From JBBIOU01 sp037443205 (lineage in GTDB: Bacteria; Bacteroidota; Bacteroidia; Flavobacteriales_D; UBA2798), in the NCBI GenBank assembly GCA_037443205.1, contig JBBIOU010000005.1, forward strand, positions 49,255 to 113,254: a stretch of DNA of 64,000 bases, given 5' to 3'. A program made the translations under genes and the position numbers. Numbering within the stretch: position 1 is the stretch's first letter; each line of letters starts with the position of its first letter. Shown piece after piece: positions 33,619 through 44,212 of the stretch. Below the pieces are notes generated by a model. That model was given only the letters and a program-made list of their open reading frames with translations, searched no databases and was not told the DNA's origin.

Positions 33619-34887
33619 ATGGAAAGTTATTACATACCTGTTATCATCATCTGTATATTGTTTTCTGCCTTTTTTTCGGGAATTGAAATAGCCTATATAT
33701 CTGCCAACCGTCTGCGCGTAGCTGTTGAAAGCAACAAAGGTTCCATAAATGCCAAAATTATTTCATGGTTTTTTAACAGGCCATCAAAATTTTTGGGTTC
33801 TATGCTGCTTGGCAATAATATAGCGCTTGTTGTTTACGGTATATTTATGTCGGTTATCATTGAACCCTATCTGCTTAAAATCTGGAACAATCCTTTATTT
33901 ATTTTAATTGGTCAAACCATTCTATCAACCCTGATTATTTTGTTTTTTGCAGAGTTTCTTCCGAAAGCACTTTTCAGATTAAACCCCAATGGCATCTTAG
34001 TAAACAGTGCTATTCCCTTAATTTTAATATATATCTGCTTTTTATTACCTACCACTATCATAATTAGTATTTCAGAGATAGTGATATTCCTGATTACCGG
34101 TAAAAAAAACAATACGCAAAACCTTACCTTCGGAAAAGTAGACTTAGACAATTACATAAATGAACACACGCGCGGAGCTGATTTAACTAACGAAATTTTA
34201 GATCACGAAATAGAAATATTTAAAAATGCACTTGATTTTTCAAAAGTTAAAGTGCGCGATTGCATGATTCCACGCACCGAAATTATTGCAGTAAATATTA
34301 ATGAAAGCATAGATAATTTACGCAAAAAATTTATCGAAACTCATCTTTCAAAAATACTTGTTTACGAAAATAATATTGATGAGATAATTGGCTATGTACA
34401 TTCGTATGAACTATTTAAGTCGCCTCTAAACATAAAATCAATTTTATTACCCATAACCATTGTACCTGAAACCATGCCGGCAAAAGATTTATTGCAATTA
34501 TTTACCCGACAAAGCCGAAGTATTGCTTTGGTGGTAGATGAATACGGAGGCACATCGGGTATGGTATGTATGGAAGATGTGATAGAAGAAATTTTTGGCG
34601 AGATAGAGGATGAACATGATGTAGAAGAATTAATTGAAAAAGATTTAGGGAATAACACCTGGGTATTTTCAGGAAGACATGAAATTGATTACTTAAAAAA
34701 TAAATATAAGCTAAATTTACCTGAAGAAGAAACCTATGAAACACTTGCCGGATACATACTTCATCACACACAAGATATACCCCAAAAAAACGCACAAATA
34801 AAAATTGGCGAGTATTTATATACGATACTTAAAACCAGCGGAAAAAAAATTGAACTGGTGAAAATATCAACCAACGAAAAAGACTAA
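33619..34887 (+). CDS. CNNM/CorC (HlyC) family transmembrane protein with CBS domains
   Basis: The start is ATG 33619 (422 residues); a TTG nine bases earlier is less likely. Residues about 1-185 are a DUF21 membrane domain with four hydrophobic helices (ISALFSGIEIAYIS type start). A CBS pair follows (about 195-325) with VRDCMIPRTEIIAVN and VDEYGGTSGMVCMEDVIEEI, then a CorC/HlyC domain to the end. Family members are linked to magnesium or sodium transport. In Bacteroidota the related GldE belongs to the gliding/T9SS gene set, and the sequence does not clearly decide between the two. It is the last gene of the coaX-lptC operon; the peptidyl-prolyl isomerase gene often found next is absent here. 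Confidence 0.85.
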   Translation: MESYYIPVIIICILFSAFFSGIEIAYISANRLRVAVESNKGSINAKIISWFFNRPSKFLGSMLLGNNIALVVYGIFMSVIIEPYLLKIWNNPLFILIGQTILSTLIILFFAEFLPKALFRLNPNGILVNSAIPLILIYICFLLPTTIIISISEIVIFLITGKKNNTQNLTFGKVDLDNYINEHTRGADLTNEILDHEIEIFKNALDFSKVKVRDCMIPRTEIIAVNINESIDNLRKKFIETHLSKILVYENNIDEIIGYVHSYELFKSPLNIKSILLPITIVPETMPAKDLLQLFTRQSRSIALVVDEYGGTSGMVCMEDVIEEIFGEIEDEHDVEELIEKDLGNNTWVFSGRHEIDYLKNKYKLNLPEEETYETLAGYILHHTQDIPQKNAQIKIGEYLYTILKTSGKKIELVKISTNEKD

Positions 34888-34930
34888 TAATACAAAGCTT
34901 ATATGCTAACATTATCCGTTAATAATATTA

Positions 34931-37900
34931 CTAATTTTTAACTAGTCTTCTGATAATAGTACCTGTATTTGTAACTACTTTTATTAAATACATCCCATTT
35001 TCATAATTACTGATATCAAAATTATATGTATTAGCACCTGCTATTTGATAGTTGTTAATTAGTCTGCCCGCAGCGTCATAAATAATAACTCCCTCGGCAT
35101 ATAGTCCATTTTCAAGTGATAGTGTCAATACTCCGTTGGTTGGATTAGGATAAAGTTTTACATAAACATCTAAATATTTATCATTTACACTTCCCGGATC
35201 TACACTTAACGAACTTTTAGCATTAGAGCGAGAAGTATTAATGCCTGCACGTGTAGAAGTACATTCTATTAACCATATTACATCTACCCTATAGCTACAA
35301 TTAGGAAACTGAGCATAATTTACATCGGTAAAAGTAAAATTGTTACCGGGAATGGTTGATGATATAATATTCCAATTGCCTGTTGTACTATCATCTCTGT
35401 AAACTTGATAAAAATCAACAGGGTTGGGCTGAGACTCAATTCCGTAAAGTGTCCATTGCAAGTTACCATTACCAAAATATTGCAGGTGAATGGTATTGTG
35501 ATATAAACTTTGAGGGCTTTCGTTCATACAAGTATCTACAGCGGTAATTTTATATTTATAGCTGGTAATATTGGGGTTGGCAACACTATCCACATACTCA
35601 CTCAAAGAGTCGTAAGGTACAGTAGCAATTAACTGATAATTATTTGTAGTTACTTCTCTATATATGTTATAATGCTTATACAGGTCTGAATTTGCTTTTT
35701 CCCAAACAACAACATTAGCATTAGATTCTTCATTTACTGTTACCAAACAAATATCTTGCGAAACAGGTTCATCAACCATGATATTAATTATAGCCGGAGA
35801 ACCGGTACCACATGAGTTTACACCCACTACTTCTATATTTCCGGAAGAAGCACCAAATGTATAATCAACCGTAATAGAATTTGTATTATTACCGCTTATT
35901 ATTGTTGCACCGGAAGGCAATAACCAATTATATCCTGTTGCATTGCTTACCGGGTCAACTGTGTAAATTACAGAATTTGTAGCCGGACAATTGGTAACCG
36001 ACATTAAACCCGTTAAATTAATTGCCGGACCAGGTAAAGGATTAACTGTAATATTTAAGTCTTCGCTATTACCATTACCACAAGCATTAACACCAAATAC
36101 TGAAATTATACCACTGGATGCTGTATTATCAAAATCTATGGTTATTGTATTATTATTATTGGCTACTATATTGGCCCCGGGAGGAACCTGCCATGTATAA
36201 GAAAGGGCGTTTGCAATAGGAGAAACCGAATAGATTACACCTGTTTGTCCTTGGCAAACAGTAGATAACCCACTAATAGGAGTAGGATCATCCGGTAAGG
36301 GGTTAACCGTTATCGATAAAGTACTCATACCACCGTTTCCGCAAGCGTTTTGTGGAGTTACAGTAATTGTTCCACTAGTGGCACTTGGTGCAAAATTTAC
36401 AGAAATAGATTCAGTGCCCGACCCTGAATTTATAGTAGCTCCGGCAGGCAAAACCCAGTCATAATATGTTGCTCCGGCTACAGGATTTACTGAATAAATA
36501 ACTTGTGTTTGTCCTGCACAAACCGTTGTTAAACCTGATATTGCAGTTGCATTACCCGGAATTTGTTGCACATTAATATAAGCGGTTTTTGTTTCTACAT
36601 CAGAGCCATTGGGACCAGTAATGGTTAAGGTAACCGTTTTAGTACCCGCTGTTGAATATGAAATATTAGTTGGGTTTTGTAAAGTAGAGGTAGCGGGACT
36701 GGCTCCGGGTCCGAAATTCCAACTCCAGCCGGTAGCTCCAATTGAATTATCAACAAAATTGATGCCTTGACCAACACATGGATTGGTATTATTTGCATAA
36801 AAATCAGCATTGATTAAACATTGTGGTGCAGATGGGTCATAATTAATCAATACCTGATCGGTAGATGCAGGACATACTCCGTTGGTTATAGACCATTGTA
36901 AGGTAACAGTTTGTCCGGATGCTATACCTGTTACATTGGTATTATATTGATTTGTATTATTAAATGATGCGCTTCCTGAAACTACCGTCCATACACCACT
37001 GCCAACTATGGGTATATTACCTTGTAATTGTGTTGTACCGGTACAAATAATTTGGTCAGGTCCTGCATTTGCTGTGGTTGGCAAAACATCAAAGCTAATT
37101 GATTTAGTATTACTTGTACCATTACCACATCCGAAGCTGTTTGTTCCATATACAGAAATTACTGCTGTATTCGCAGTAACTGAGGGCGGAAAATTAACCG
37201 TTATTGAGTTAGTATTTGATCCTGAAACAATGTTTGTATTAGCCGGCCAACCACTCCATACATATCCTGTAGCATTGCTGATAGGAGAAACACTATAAGT
37301 AATATTCACCCCATTTTTACAAACTTGTGCAGGGCCACTGATTACACCGGCTGCTCCGGGTTTGGGATTTACAGTTACGGTAAATGTTCTTGTAATAGTA
37401 CTATTTGTTGGGTTACCTTGGCTCCAACCATCATTAACGATTACGGTAATGGTAGCCGTTCCGCTTTGATTGGCTGCCGGAGTGTAGGTAAGTGTACCTG
37501 AAGTATTAGGATTTGTATAATTAATACTAATGTTTGAATTTGGTATCAGTGTTTGATTGGAGCTAGTAGCTGTTATAGTTAAATTTTGCGATTCTTGTGA
37601 ACTGCCATCACTTATTCCGGATAAACTAATTGTTTGTGCACTGCTGTTTACACAGATTGTTTGATTGCTTATTGTGTTTAAGGTAGGCTGATTATTTAAG
37701 GTGTAAAAATCAAGAAGCGGATAACCGGATGTATTATAGTTATAAGTAGTTCCGGTAGATGAACCACAAAATTCGAACGCCCTTATTCTATATAACCTGG
37801 CCGGTAATAGATTTGAAACGCTAACTGAGCTGCCACTACCATTATAAACAACCCTATGAGTGGTTCCCAAAGAAGAACCATTACCAAAAATAGAACTTGC

Positions 37901-38497
37901 AGTGTACTGAACACCATCCTGAGGCAAGGCAAATCCATTGTTATCCTCATCTAAAGAAACGAGGGTGTAAGCACCATTACCTATTGTCCAGGTTATCGTT
38001 GCTGTGGTATAATTAATTGCTGATGTTTGTATATTGCTTGCATTAACAGATGGTTGTGTGCATAATGTGTAAGCATTTCTGGGATTATTAGTTGTTATTG
38101 ATGTTGAGTAGTAATGAATAAGTGAAGGAAAACTAATAGTGTTATACTCATATACTCTAACAGTATAATTTGTACTTGGATTTAAACCGGTTATGTTGAC
38201 AGATGTACCGGTACCTTTATAAACTACATAGTTACTATTACCTAAATTGCTACCGCTACCATAAACTGAATTTGCACTATAAACAATACTACCGTTGGAT
38301 GGATCTGAGGTGGCATTTACCGCAGGTTTTACGGTAACCAAGCAGTTAGAACCATTACCTCTGGTCCAAGAGGCTGTAAAAGACGATGATGTTCTGTTTG
38401 TAATATTAATATTGTATGCCTGTATGCTTGGGATTTGTGAATACACGGTAAAACATACAAGAAACATGATGCCGGTTAGTATACTCTTTTTATTCAT
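34931..38497 (-). CDS. Large T9SS type A secreted multidomain protein (FN3, PKD-like)
   Basis: The 1188-residue protein has a signal peptide (1-21). Two fibronectin-III-like domains (about 24-270) each hold the block GSGSNLG/GNGSSLG and a GLNPSTNYTVRVYEYN-type end. An Ig/cadherin-like stretch (275-385) follows, then several PKD or SprB-like repeats (385-915) with recurring GLxTVCxGQTxVIYSV and WxxPxGATI. Two more FN3-like domains (915-1090) precede a type A sorting domain (about 1105-1188): VKLYPNPTNGVLTLSL, IYDAAGRLINN, and NGMYLIKVVTNTG to the C-terminus. It is predicted to be exported by T9SS and anchored on or released from the surface. A single gene, with a promoter box at 38601-38608 that implies a leader of about 95 bases. 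Confidence 0.9.
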   Translation of the reverse strand: MNKKSILTGIMFLVCFTVYSQIPSIQAYNINITNRTSSSFTASWTRGNGSNCLVTVKPAVNATSDPSNGSIVYSANSVYGSGSNLGNSNYVVYKGTGTSVNITGLNPSTNYTVRVYEYNTISFPSLIHYYSTSITTNNPRNAYTLCTQPSVNASNIQTSAINYTTATITWTIGNGAYTLVSLDEDNNGFALPQDGVQYTASSIFGNGSSLGTTHRVVYNGSGSSVSVSNLLPARLYRIRAFEFCGSSTGTTYNYNTSGYPLLDFYTLNNQPTLNTISNQTICVNSSAQTISLSGISDGSSQESQNLTITATSSNQTLIPNSNISINYTNPNTSGTLTYTPAANQSGTATITVIVNDGWSQGNPTNSTITRTFTVTVNPKPGAAGVISGPAQVCKNGVNITYSVSPISNATGYVWSGWPANTNIVSGSNTNSITVNFPPSVTANTAVISVYGTNSFGCGNGTSNTKSISFDVLPTTANAGPDQIICTGTTQLQGNIPIVGSGVWTVVSGSASFNNTNQYNTNVTGIASGQTVTLQWSITNGVCPASTDQVLINYDPSAPQCLINADFYANNTNPCVGQGINFVDNSIGATGWSWNFGPGASPATSTLQNPTNISYSTAGTKTVTLTITGPNGSDVETKTAYINVQQIPGNATAISGLTTVCAGQTQVIYSVNPVAGATYYDWVLPAGATINSGSGTESISVNFAPSATSGTITVTPQNACGNGGMSTLSITVNPLPDDPTPISGLSTVCQGQTGVIYSVSPIANALSYTWQVPPGANIVANNNNTITIDFDNTASSGIISVFGVNACGNGNSEDLNITVNPLPGPAINLTGLMSVTNCPATNSVIYTVDPVSNATGYNWLLPSGATIISGNNTNSITVDYTFGASSGNIEVVGVNSCGTGSPAIINIMVDEPVSQDICLVTVNEESNANVVVWEKANSDLYKHYNIYREVTTNNYQLIATVPYDSLSEYVDSVANPNITSYKYKITAVDTCMNESPQSLYHNTIHLQYFGNGNLQWTLYGIESQPNPVDFYQVYRDDSTTGNWNIISSTIPGNNFTFTDVNYAQFPNCSYRVDVIWLIECTSTRAGINTSRSNAKSSLSVDPGSVNDKYLDVYVKLYPNPTNGVLTLSLENGLYAEGVIIYDAAGRLINNYQIAGANTYNFDISNYENGMYLIKVVTNTGTIIRRLVKN

Positions 38498-38600
38498 TTA
38501 ATAAAATTTTAATTATTAATGATTTTAATTTAAAAATTAGTTTAAAAATTACACAACGTACAATAGCAGTATATTTTATAACTCTTGAACTAATATTGCT

Positions 38601-38608
38601 CAAAGTTA
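38601..38608 (-). promoter_or_regulatory. -7 box of the type A T9SS protein gene
   Basis: TAACTTTG on the minus strand, about 104 bp before the ATG at 38497, implies an unusually long 5' leader compared with other genes here. Confidence 0.45.
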
Positions 38609-38757
38609 ACAATTATTCGATTAATCAGCCATATTCATCTATAAAATTATTATAAACACAATATTTTTAATAAACAAATGTAAATATATTGATGATCAAC
38701 GTCTTATAAATGTATTGTATAAGTATATTAAATATTACTTTTTTCTAAAAAAGATTC

Positions 38758-40044
38758 TTACCGGTACTCCTTTAAAATCAAAATGTTTACGCAATGATTT
38801 TCTAAAAACCTGCGATAAGGTTCTTTGATGTATTGGGGTAAGTTACAAAAAAATGCAAAACCGGGATAATGCATAGGCAATTGAGTAATGTATTTTATTT
38901 TAATGTACTTACCCTTTATGGATGGCGGAGGGGTCTGTTCAATAACCGGTAATAATTTGTTGTTTAATTCGGAAGTGCTGATTTTTTTAATCCTGTTTTG
39001 ATATACCTGCATAGCTGTTTCCAAAGCTTTATGCACCCGTTGTTTGGTTAATGCCGATACAAACAATACCGGAACATCGTTAAACGGTGCTAACTGCGCC
39101 TTGATGGTTTCTTCATATATTTTTGTTGTTGCCGTATCCTTTTCAATCAAATCCCATTTATTAACCAGCACAACTACTCCTTTTTTATTTTTTTCAATAA
39201 TGCTAAATATACTCAGGTCTTGTTTTTCCAGTCCTTCCACTGCATCAATCATAAACAGGCAAACATCAGCATTTTCTATGGTGCGGATTGAGCGCAAAAC
39301 CGAGTAAAATTCGATATCTTCCTTTACTTTGGCTTTTTTTCTTATGCCTGCAGTATCTATCAAAATAAAGTTAAATCCAAACGCTTTGTAATGTGTGTTT
39401 ATAGAATCTCGGGTAGTACCCGCAACCGGTGTAACAATATTTCTTTCACTGCCGGTTAATGCATTTAAAAGTGATGATTTACCCACGTTTGGCTTGCCTA
39501 CAATTGCAATACGGGGAATTACCTCAGCCCCGTCATGATGTATTTCATCATTCACAAAATCTTCTACCACTTTATCTAATACTTCGCCTGTGCCTGTGCC
39601 ATTGCTTGCTGAAATAGAGTAAACTTCGCCTAATCCTAACGCATAAAATTCTGCCGAGAGGGGCTCTTTGGCTGATGTATCTACTTTATTGGCAACAACT
39701 AAAATTTTCTTTTTTGATTTTCTTAAAATATTAGCAATCTCTTTATCTAAATCAGTTAAACCGGTTATTACATCAACCAAAAAGATAATTACGTTTGCTT
39801 CATCTATGGCAAACTTAACCTGTTTTCTGATCTCTTCTTCAAAAATATCATCACTGCCGGTTACATATCCACCTGTATCTATAACTGAAAATTCTTTTCC
39901 GTTCCATTCGGCTTTGCCGTAGTGTCTGTCGCGAGTAACACCTTCAACCGAATCTACTATGGCATCAAAACTTTCGGTAAATCTGTTAAACAATGTTGAT
40001 TTACCTACATTGGGACGACCCACAATTGCTACGATATTAGCCAT
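38758..40044 (-). CDS. der: Ribosome-assembly GTPase Der (EngA)
   Basis: The 428-residue protein has two tandem GTPase domains. The first carries GRPNVGKSTLFNRF, DTGGY and NKVD; the second carries GKPNVGKSSLLNAL, DTAGIRKK and NKWD. A C-terminal KH-like domain (about 345-428) follows. Der helps assemble the 50S subunit. It lies 5 bp after era on the same strand; the pairing of these two ribosome GTPases is a common arrangement. Length is normal. Confidence 0.97.
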   Translation of the reverse strand: MANIVAIVGRPNVGKSTLFNRFTESFDAIVDSVEGVTRDRHYGKAEWNGKEFSVIDTGGYVTGSDDIFEEEIRKQVKFAIDEANVIIFLVDVITGLTDLDKEIANILRKSKKKILVVANKVDTSAKEPLSAEFYALGLGEVYSISASNGTGTGEVLDKVVEDFVNDEIHHDGAEVIPRIAIVGKPNVGKSSLLNALTGSERNIVTPVAGTTRDSINTHYKAFGFNFILIDTAGIRKKAKVKEDIEFYSVLRSIRTIENADVCLFMIDAVEGLEKQDLSIFSIIEKNKKGVVVLVNKWDLIEKDTATTKIYEETIKAQLAPFNDVPVLFVSALTKQRVHKALETAMQVYQNRIKKISTSELNNKLLPVIEQTPPPSIKGKYIKIKYITQLPMHYPGFAFFCNLPQYIKEPYRRFLENHCVNILILKEYR

Positions 40045-40049
40045 TTATT

Positions 40050-40928
40050 TTAATTTAAATATCCGAATTTTTTGAGCATACGCTCATTATTACGCCAATC
40101 TTTTTCAACTTTAACATAAAGTTCTAAATAAACTTTTTTACCCAACATATCTTCTAATTCTTTACGGGCAGCTGTTCCCACCTTTTTTAATTTTTCTCCT
40201 TTATAACCGATTAATATGCCTTTTTGAGATTCTCTTGCTGCAATAATAGAAGCTGCTATTCGGTCTATGTTTACTTCCTCTTTGTATGAATCAATCAGTA
40301 CTTCGCAAGAATAAGGTATTTCTTTATCGTAATATTGTAAAATTTTATCCCGGATAATTTCTGATGCAAAAAAACGCAATGATTTATCGGTTAGTTCATC
40401 CTTCGAAAAATAGGCCGGTCCTTCGGGTAATAATTCAATAATTTTATCGAACAAGATATTCAGATTAAACTTATGCAAAGCCGAAACAGCTACTACCATG
40501 GCTCTTGGCAATTTTTCTTTCCAATAATCCAAATATTGCGATACGGTTTCTTGTTTTTGTAAATCAATTTTATTTACTACAATAATTAAAGGCGCATGAT
40601 GTTTATTTAGGCGGTCTAATATTGAAGGCACAGCAGGTTCTTTTTCCTGGCAATCCGTAACAAACAATAATATATCTGCGTCTTTGAGGGCTGTATGTAC
40701 ATACGCCATCATGCTTTCGTGCATTTTATAAGCCGGATTTAATATGCCCGGTGTATCGCTGTAAACTATTTGAAAATCATCAGCATTAACTATACCCATG
40801 ATGCGATGCCTGGTAGTTTGTGCTTTGGCATTTATGATAGAAAGTTTTTCGCCTACCAAAGCGTTCATCAAAGTAGATTTACCTACATTTGGGCTACCAA
40901 TAATATTTACAAAACCTGATTTATGCAT
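40050..40928 (-). CDS. era: GTPase Era
   Basis: The 292-residue protein has one GTPase domain (GSPNVGKSTLMNAL near 11-24, SDTPGILNP, NKIDL) and a C-terminal KH domain with GYKGEKLKKVGTAARKELE, which binds the 16S rRNA 3' end. It is needed for 30S assembly. Its -7 box (TACCTTTG, 40934-40941) ends five bases before the ATG, so the mRNA is near leaderless. It is followed by der after 5 bp. Confidence 0.97.
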   Translation of the reverse strand: MHKSGFVNIIGSPNVGKSTLMNALVGEKLSIINAKAQTTRHRIMGIVNADDFQIVYSDTPGILNPAYKMHESMMAYVHTALKDADILLFVTDCQEKEPAVPSILDRLNKHHAPLIIVVNKIDLQKQETVSQYLDYWKEKLPRAMVVAVSALHKFNLNILFDKIIELLPEGPAYFSKDELTDKSLRFFASEIIRDKILQYYDKEIPYSCEVLIDSYKEEVNIDRIAASIIAARESQKGILIGYKGEKLKKVGTAARKELEDMLGKKVYLELYVKVEKDWRNNERMLKKFGYLN

Positions 40929-40933
40929 CCCTG

Positions 40934-40941
40934 CAAAGGTA
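40934..40941 (-). promoter_or_regulatory. -7 promoter box of era-der, next to the start codon
   Basis: TACCTTTG on the minus strand fits TAnnTTTG; the ATG at 40928 is five bases further. Confidence 0.6.
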
Positions 40942-40988
40942 TTAATTATGTGCTTAGTAATAAATTAGTTGTTTTGTTTGTTATAATT

Positions 40989-40996
40989 TATCTTTG
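40989..40996 (+). promoter_or_regulatory. -7 promoter box of the SpoIIE sensor gene, next to the start codon
   Basis: TATCTTTG fits TAnnTTTG and ends six bases before ATG 41003. It contains the in-frame TTG at 40994, which is therefore not the start. Confidence 0.6.
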
Positions 40997-41002
40997 CTAA
41001 AA

Positions 41003-44000
41003 ATGAAGAGGAATTTTATAAATAGATTTTTATATTTACCCCATATACTTTGTCTAACCCTATTTTTATCTTTTTTTTGTCTAATAACAGCTTATTCCCA
41101 GCAATATAACATTAAACATTATACTACTAAAAATGGATTGGCACAATCTTACGTTAACTATATATTTTTAGACTCAAAAGGTTATCTTTGGTTAGCTACG
41201 CAAGGCGGATTAAGCAGATTTGACGGCAAAAATTTTAAAAGTTTCAGTACAAAAGATGGTTTACCCGGTATTGATTTAACTTGCATAGCTGAAGATAACG
41301 AAGGCAACCTTTGGATAGCTACAAATGGATATGGCGTATCAAAATTTACGGGAAGTATGTTTGTTAATTACTCTGAAAAAGACGGGTTATCAGACAATAT
41401 AGTTACAAATATTTTTGTAGACAATAAAAAAAATATATGGTTTGCTACGCATAAAGGAATTACAATATATAAAAACAAACAATTTAGTAAAATAGTATTT
41501 AATGATTCTGAATTAAACGAGCAACATTTTTGGTCAATCACCGAAGACGATTTTGGCAATATGTGGTTTGGCACAAGAAAAAAAGGTCTGGTTAAGTATA
41601 ACAGTAAAAAACAAATCATTTATAATAAACAACACGGATTAACAGATGTAAACATATTTTCGTTATATTATAAAAATGGTACCCTATGGGTTGGAACAGT
41701 GAATAGCGGAATAAATTTTTATGACGGAGAAACATTTAAACAATTATCATTACCCGGTATAGAAAATGAATTTATAGGAAGTATTCGAAGCGATAGGCAT
41801 GGGAATATCTGGTTTGGTACCGACCATCAATTAATAAAATACAATTCCAATGAGTATAAATACTTTACAGAACAAAATGGATTAAGTTCCAGCACTATCT
41901 ATTCTCTGTGTGTTGATAATGAAGGTAATTTGTGGGTGGGTACTGACAACGGCTTGAACTTATTTAAAAACGAATCATTAGTACATTTTGGTGATAAAGA
42001 TGGTTTAAATTCTAATAAAATAACCGCTTTATTAAGAGACTCGAGAGGCAATTTATTAATCGGAACAACCAGCGGTGGCATAAGCTATTATGATGGAGAA
42101 AAAATTCATTCACTAAATTATATCAATGAAATTAAAGATAGTAAAATTTTATTCTTATACGAAGATTCAAAAGGTAGAATTTGGGTTGGCTCTGACACAT
42201 GGGAATATGGCATTGTAATTCTACAATTTAGAAACGGTAAATATTATTTAGAAAAATATATTAATAAATTTAAAAGAAAAGAAATAAAAACTGTTTCGTC
42301 CGTAATAGAAGATAACAAACAACAATATTGGATTAGTACCTACGGAAGCGGTATATTTGTAATAAACCCCGATTCAATATGGCATATTAGCGAAGAGAAC
42401 GAAATACCCTCAAATAATATCCTAACATCCTATAAAGACAAAGATAATAATTTATGGTTTAGTCTCTATCAAAATGGCTTGGTTAAATACGATGGAAAAA
42501 ATTTTATAAATATTTCTACTGAAAATGGTTTGTATGACAACGTTATTTGGACTATTACACAAGCCAAAAATGGAACCATGTATTTTGGTTCGAACCAATT
42601 TGGGATCATCAGTTATGATGGTAAAACATTCAGAAAATTCAATACTGAAAACAATTTATGCTCAGATTTTATACAAGCTGTAACACACGATGACAAGGGC
42701 AATATATGGGCTGGAACAGATAAAGGAGTTGACAGAATTACATTTTCAGAAAACGGAAACATACTAAACATAAAGCATTTTGATGAAAATACCGGATTAA
42801 AAGGAACTGAAATAAATCAAAACGCCTTGTATTTTGATAAACAAACCGGATTATTATGGATGGGTACAGTAAATGGTTTAGTAAGTTATAACGAAAATTA
42901 TGATTATATCAATAATCTTCCGCCTATTATAATTTTAAAAGACATTCGTTTATTTTATGAAAAGGCCAACTGGGAAGCACTGAAACAAAAAATAAATAAC
43001 AAAACACAGCTTCCTGAAAAACTTGAATTGAGTTTTAAAAAAAATCATTTAACCTTTGTTTTTCAAGCATTAACTACTGACAATGTAACCTATAGTTATT
43101 TATTAGAAGGTTTGGATGATGACTGGACACAATGGTCAGAAAGAACAGAAGCAGTGTATGCCAACATACCTCCCGGAAATTACATTTTTAAAGTAAAGGC
43201 CAAGAACAGCGATTATATCGAAAGTGAAAAAACTCTTGAGTATAGCTTTAAAATTAATCCTCCATACTGGCAAACATGGTGGTTTAGAGTACTCATTGCA
43301 ACATTGTTAATCATTATTATTTTGCTTATTTTCAGATGGAGAACTGCGCAATTAGCCAAAGAGAAAAAATTACTCGAAGAAAAAGTTAACATTCGAACAT
43401 CCGAACTTAGCCGCGCAAACGCTAACCTTTCTGTAGCTCTAAATGATATTAAAGATTCCATTCAATACGCTAAGCGAATACAGGATTCTATTTTACCCAC
43501 AGACGAACAATTTACTGAAGTAATGGGTGAAGATTCCTTTGTATTATTTAAACCTAAAGATATTGTAAGCGGTGATTTTTATTGGATAAGTCCAAACCTA
43601 AAGACACACAAAAACATTACTGTTTACGCAACATGTGATTGTACCGGCCACGGAGTTCCCGGGGGATTTATGACTATGCTAGGGTCTTCTTTTTTAAATG
43701 AAATTGTAAATGAAAAAGGCATAACCGAACCAAACCGGGTTTTAGATTTGCTTAGAGACCGTATAATATTAGCGTTAAAACAAACCGGTGCCGAAGGAGA
43801 AAACAAAGATGGTATGGATATGACATTTTGTATTCTTGATAGAAACAAATTAAAATTATATTATTCGGCAGCCAATAACGGTTTCTACATTATCAGAAAC
43901 GGAATCTTAACTGAATATAAACCAGATAAACAACCCATAGGATATTTTAATGATAAAAAACCATTTACCTGCCATATTTTAGATTTACAGGAAGGAGATG

Positions 44001-44209
44001 TAATTTACACTTTTACAGATGGGTATGCCGACCAATTTGGCGGCCCTAAAGGAAAGAAATTTAAGTATAAGCAATTAGAAGAAACACTTTTAAATATTTA
44101 CACAAGAAATCTTTCTGAGCAAAAAGAAATTTTAAATAATATAATCACTCAATGGATGAGTAAATATGAACAAGTAGATGACATGCTTATTATAGGCTTA
44201 AAAGTATAG
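41003..44209 (+). CDS. Membrane sensor with two-component-type propeller and SpoIIE (PP2C) phosphatase output
   Basis: The protein has 1068 residues from ATG 41003. After a signal-anchor helix (about 5-30) comes a long periplasmic propeller (about 35-640) built of Reg_prop repeats such as DSKGYLWLATQGGLSRFDG and DNEGNLWVGTDNGLNLF. A Y_Y_Y domain follows (about 660-745, ending IPPGNYIFKVKAKN), then a transmembrane helix (about 760-778), a coiled coil (780-825) and a SpoIIE phosphatase domain (830-1068). The phosphatase has the metal-binding motifs SGDFYW, CDCTGHGVPGGFM, DGMDM and FTDGYADQFGG with DD near the end. Such proteins sense an external signal and dephosphorylate anti-anti-sigma or similar partners; no such partner is nearby. 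It ends three bases from convergent trxB. Confidence 0.92.
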   Translation: MKRNFINRFLYLPHILCLTLFLSFFCLITAYSQQYNIKHYTTKNGLAQSYVNYIFLDSKGYLWLATQGGLSRFDGKNFKSFSTKDGLPGIDLTCIAEDNEGNLWIATNGYGVSKFTGSMFVNYSEKDGLSDNIVTNIFVDNKKNIWFATHKGITIYKNKQFSKIVFNDSELNEQHFWSITEDDFGNMWFGTRKKGLVKYNSKKQIIYNKQHGLTDVNIFSLYYKNGTLWVGTVNSGINFYDGETFKQLSLPGIENEFIGSIRSDRHGNIWFGTDHQLIKYNSNEYKYFTEQNGLSSSTIYSLCVDNEGNLWVGTDNGLNLFKNESLVHFGDKDGLNSNKITALLRDSRGNLLIGTTSGGISYYDGEKIHSLNYINEIKDSKILFLYEDSKGRIWVGSDTWEYGIVILQFRNGKYYLEKYINKFKRKEIKTVSSVIEDNKQQYWISTYGSGIFVINPDSIWHISEENEIPSNNILTSYKDKDNNLWFSLYQNGLVKYDGKNFINISTENGLYDNVIWTITQAKNGTMYFGSNQFGIISYDGKTFRKFNTENNLCSDFIQAVTHDDKGNIWAGTDKGVDRITFSENGNILNIKHFDENTGLKGTEINQNALYFDKQTGLLWMGTVNGLVSYNENYDYINNLPPIIILKDIRLFYEKANWEALKQKINNKTQLPEKLELSFKKNHLTFVFQALTTDNVTYSYLLEGLDDDWTQWSERTEAVYANIPPGNYIFKVKAKNSDYIESEKTLEYSFKINPPYWQTWWFRVLIATLLIIIILLIFRWRTAQLAKEKKLLEEKVNIRTSELSRANANLSVALNDIKDSIQYAKRIQDSILPTDEQFTEVMGEDSFVLFKPKDIVSGDFYWISPNLKTHKNITVYATCDCTGHGVPGGFMTMLGSSFLNEIVNEKGITEPNRVLDLLRDRIILALKQTGAEGENKDGMDMTFCILDRNKLKLYYSAANNGFYIIRNGILTEYKPDKQPIGYFNDKKPFTCHILDLQEGDVIYTFTDGYADQFGGPKGKKFKYKQLEETLLNIYTRNLSEQKEILNNIITQWMSKYEQVDDMLIIGLKV

Positions 44210-44212
44210 TAA

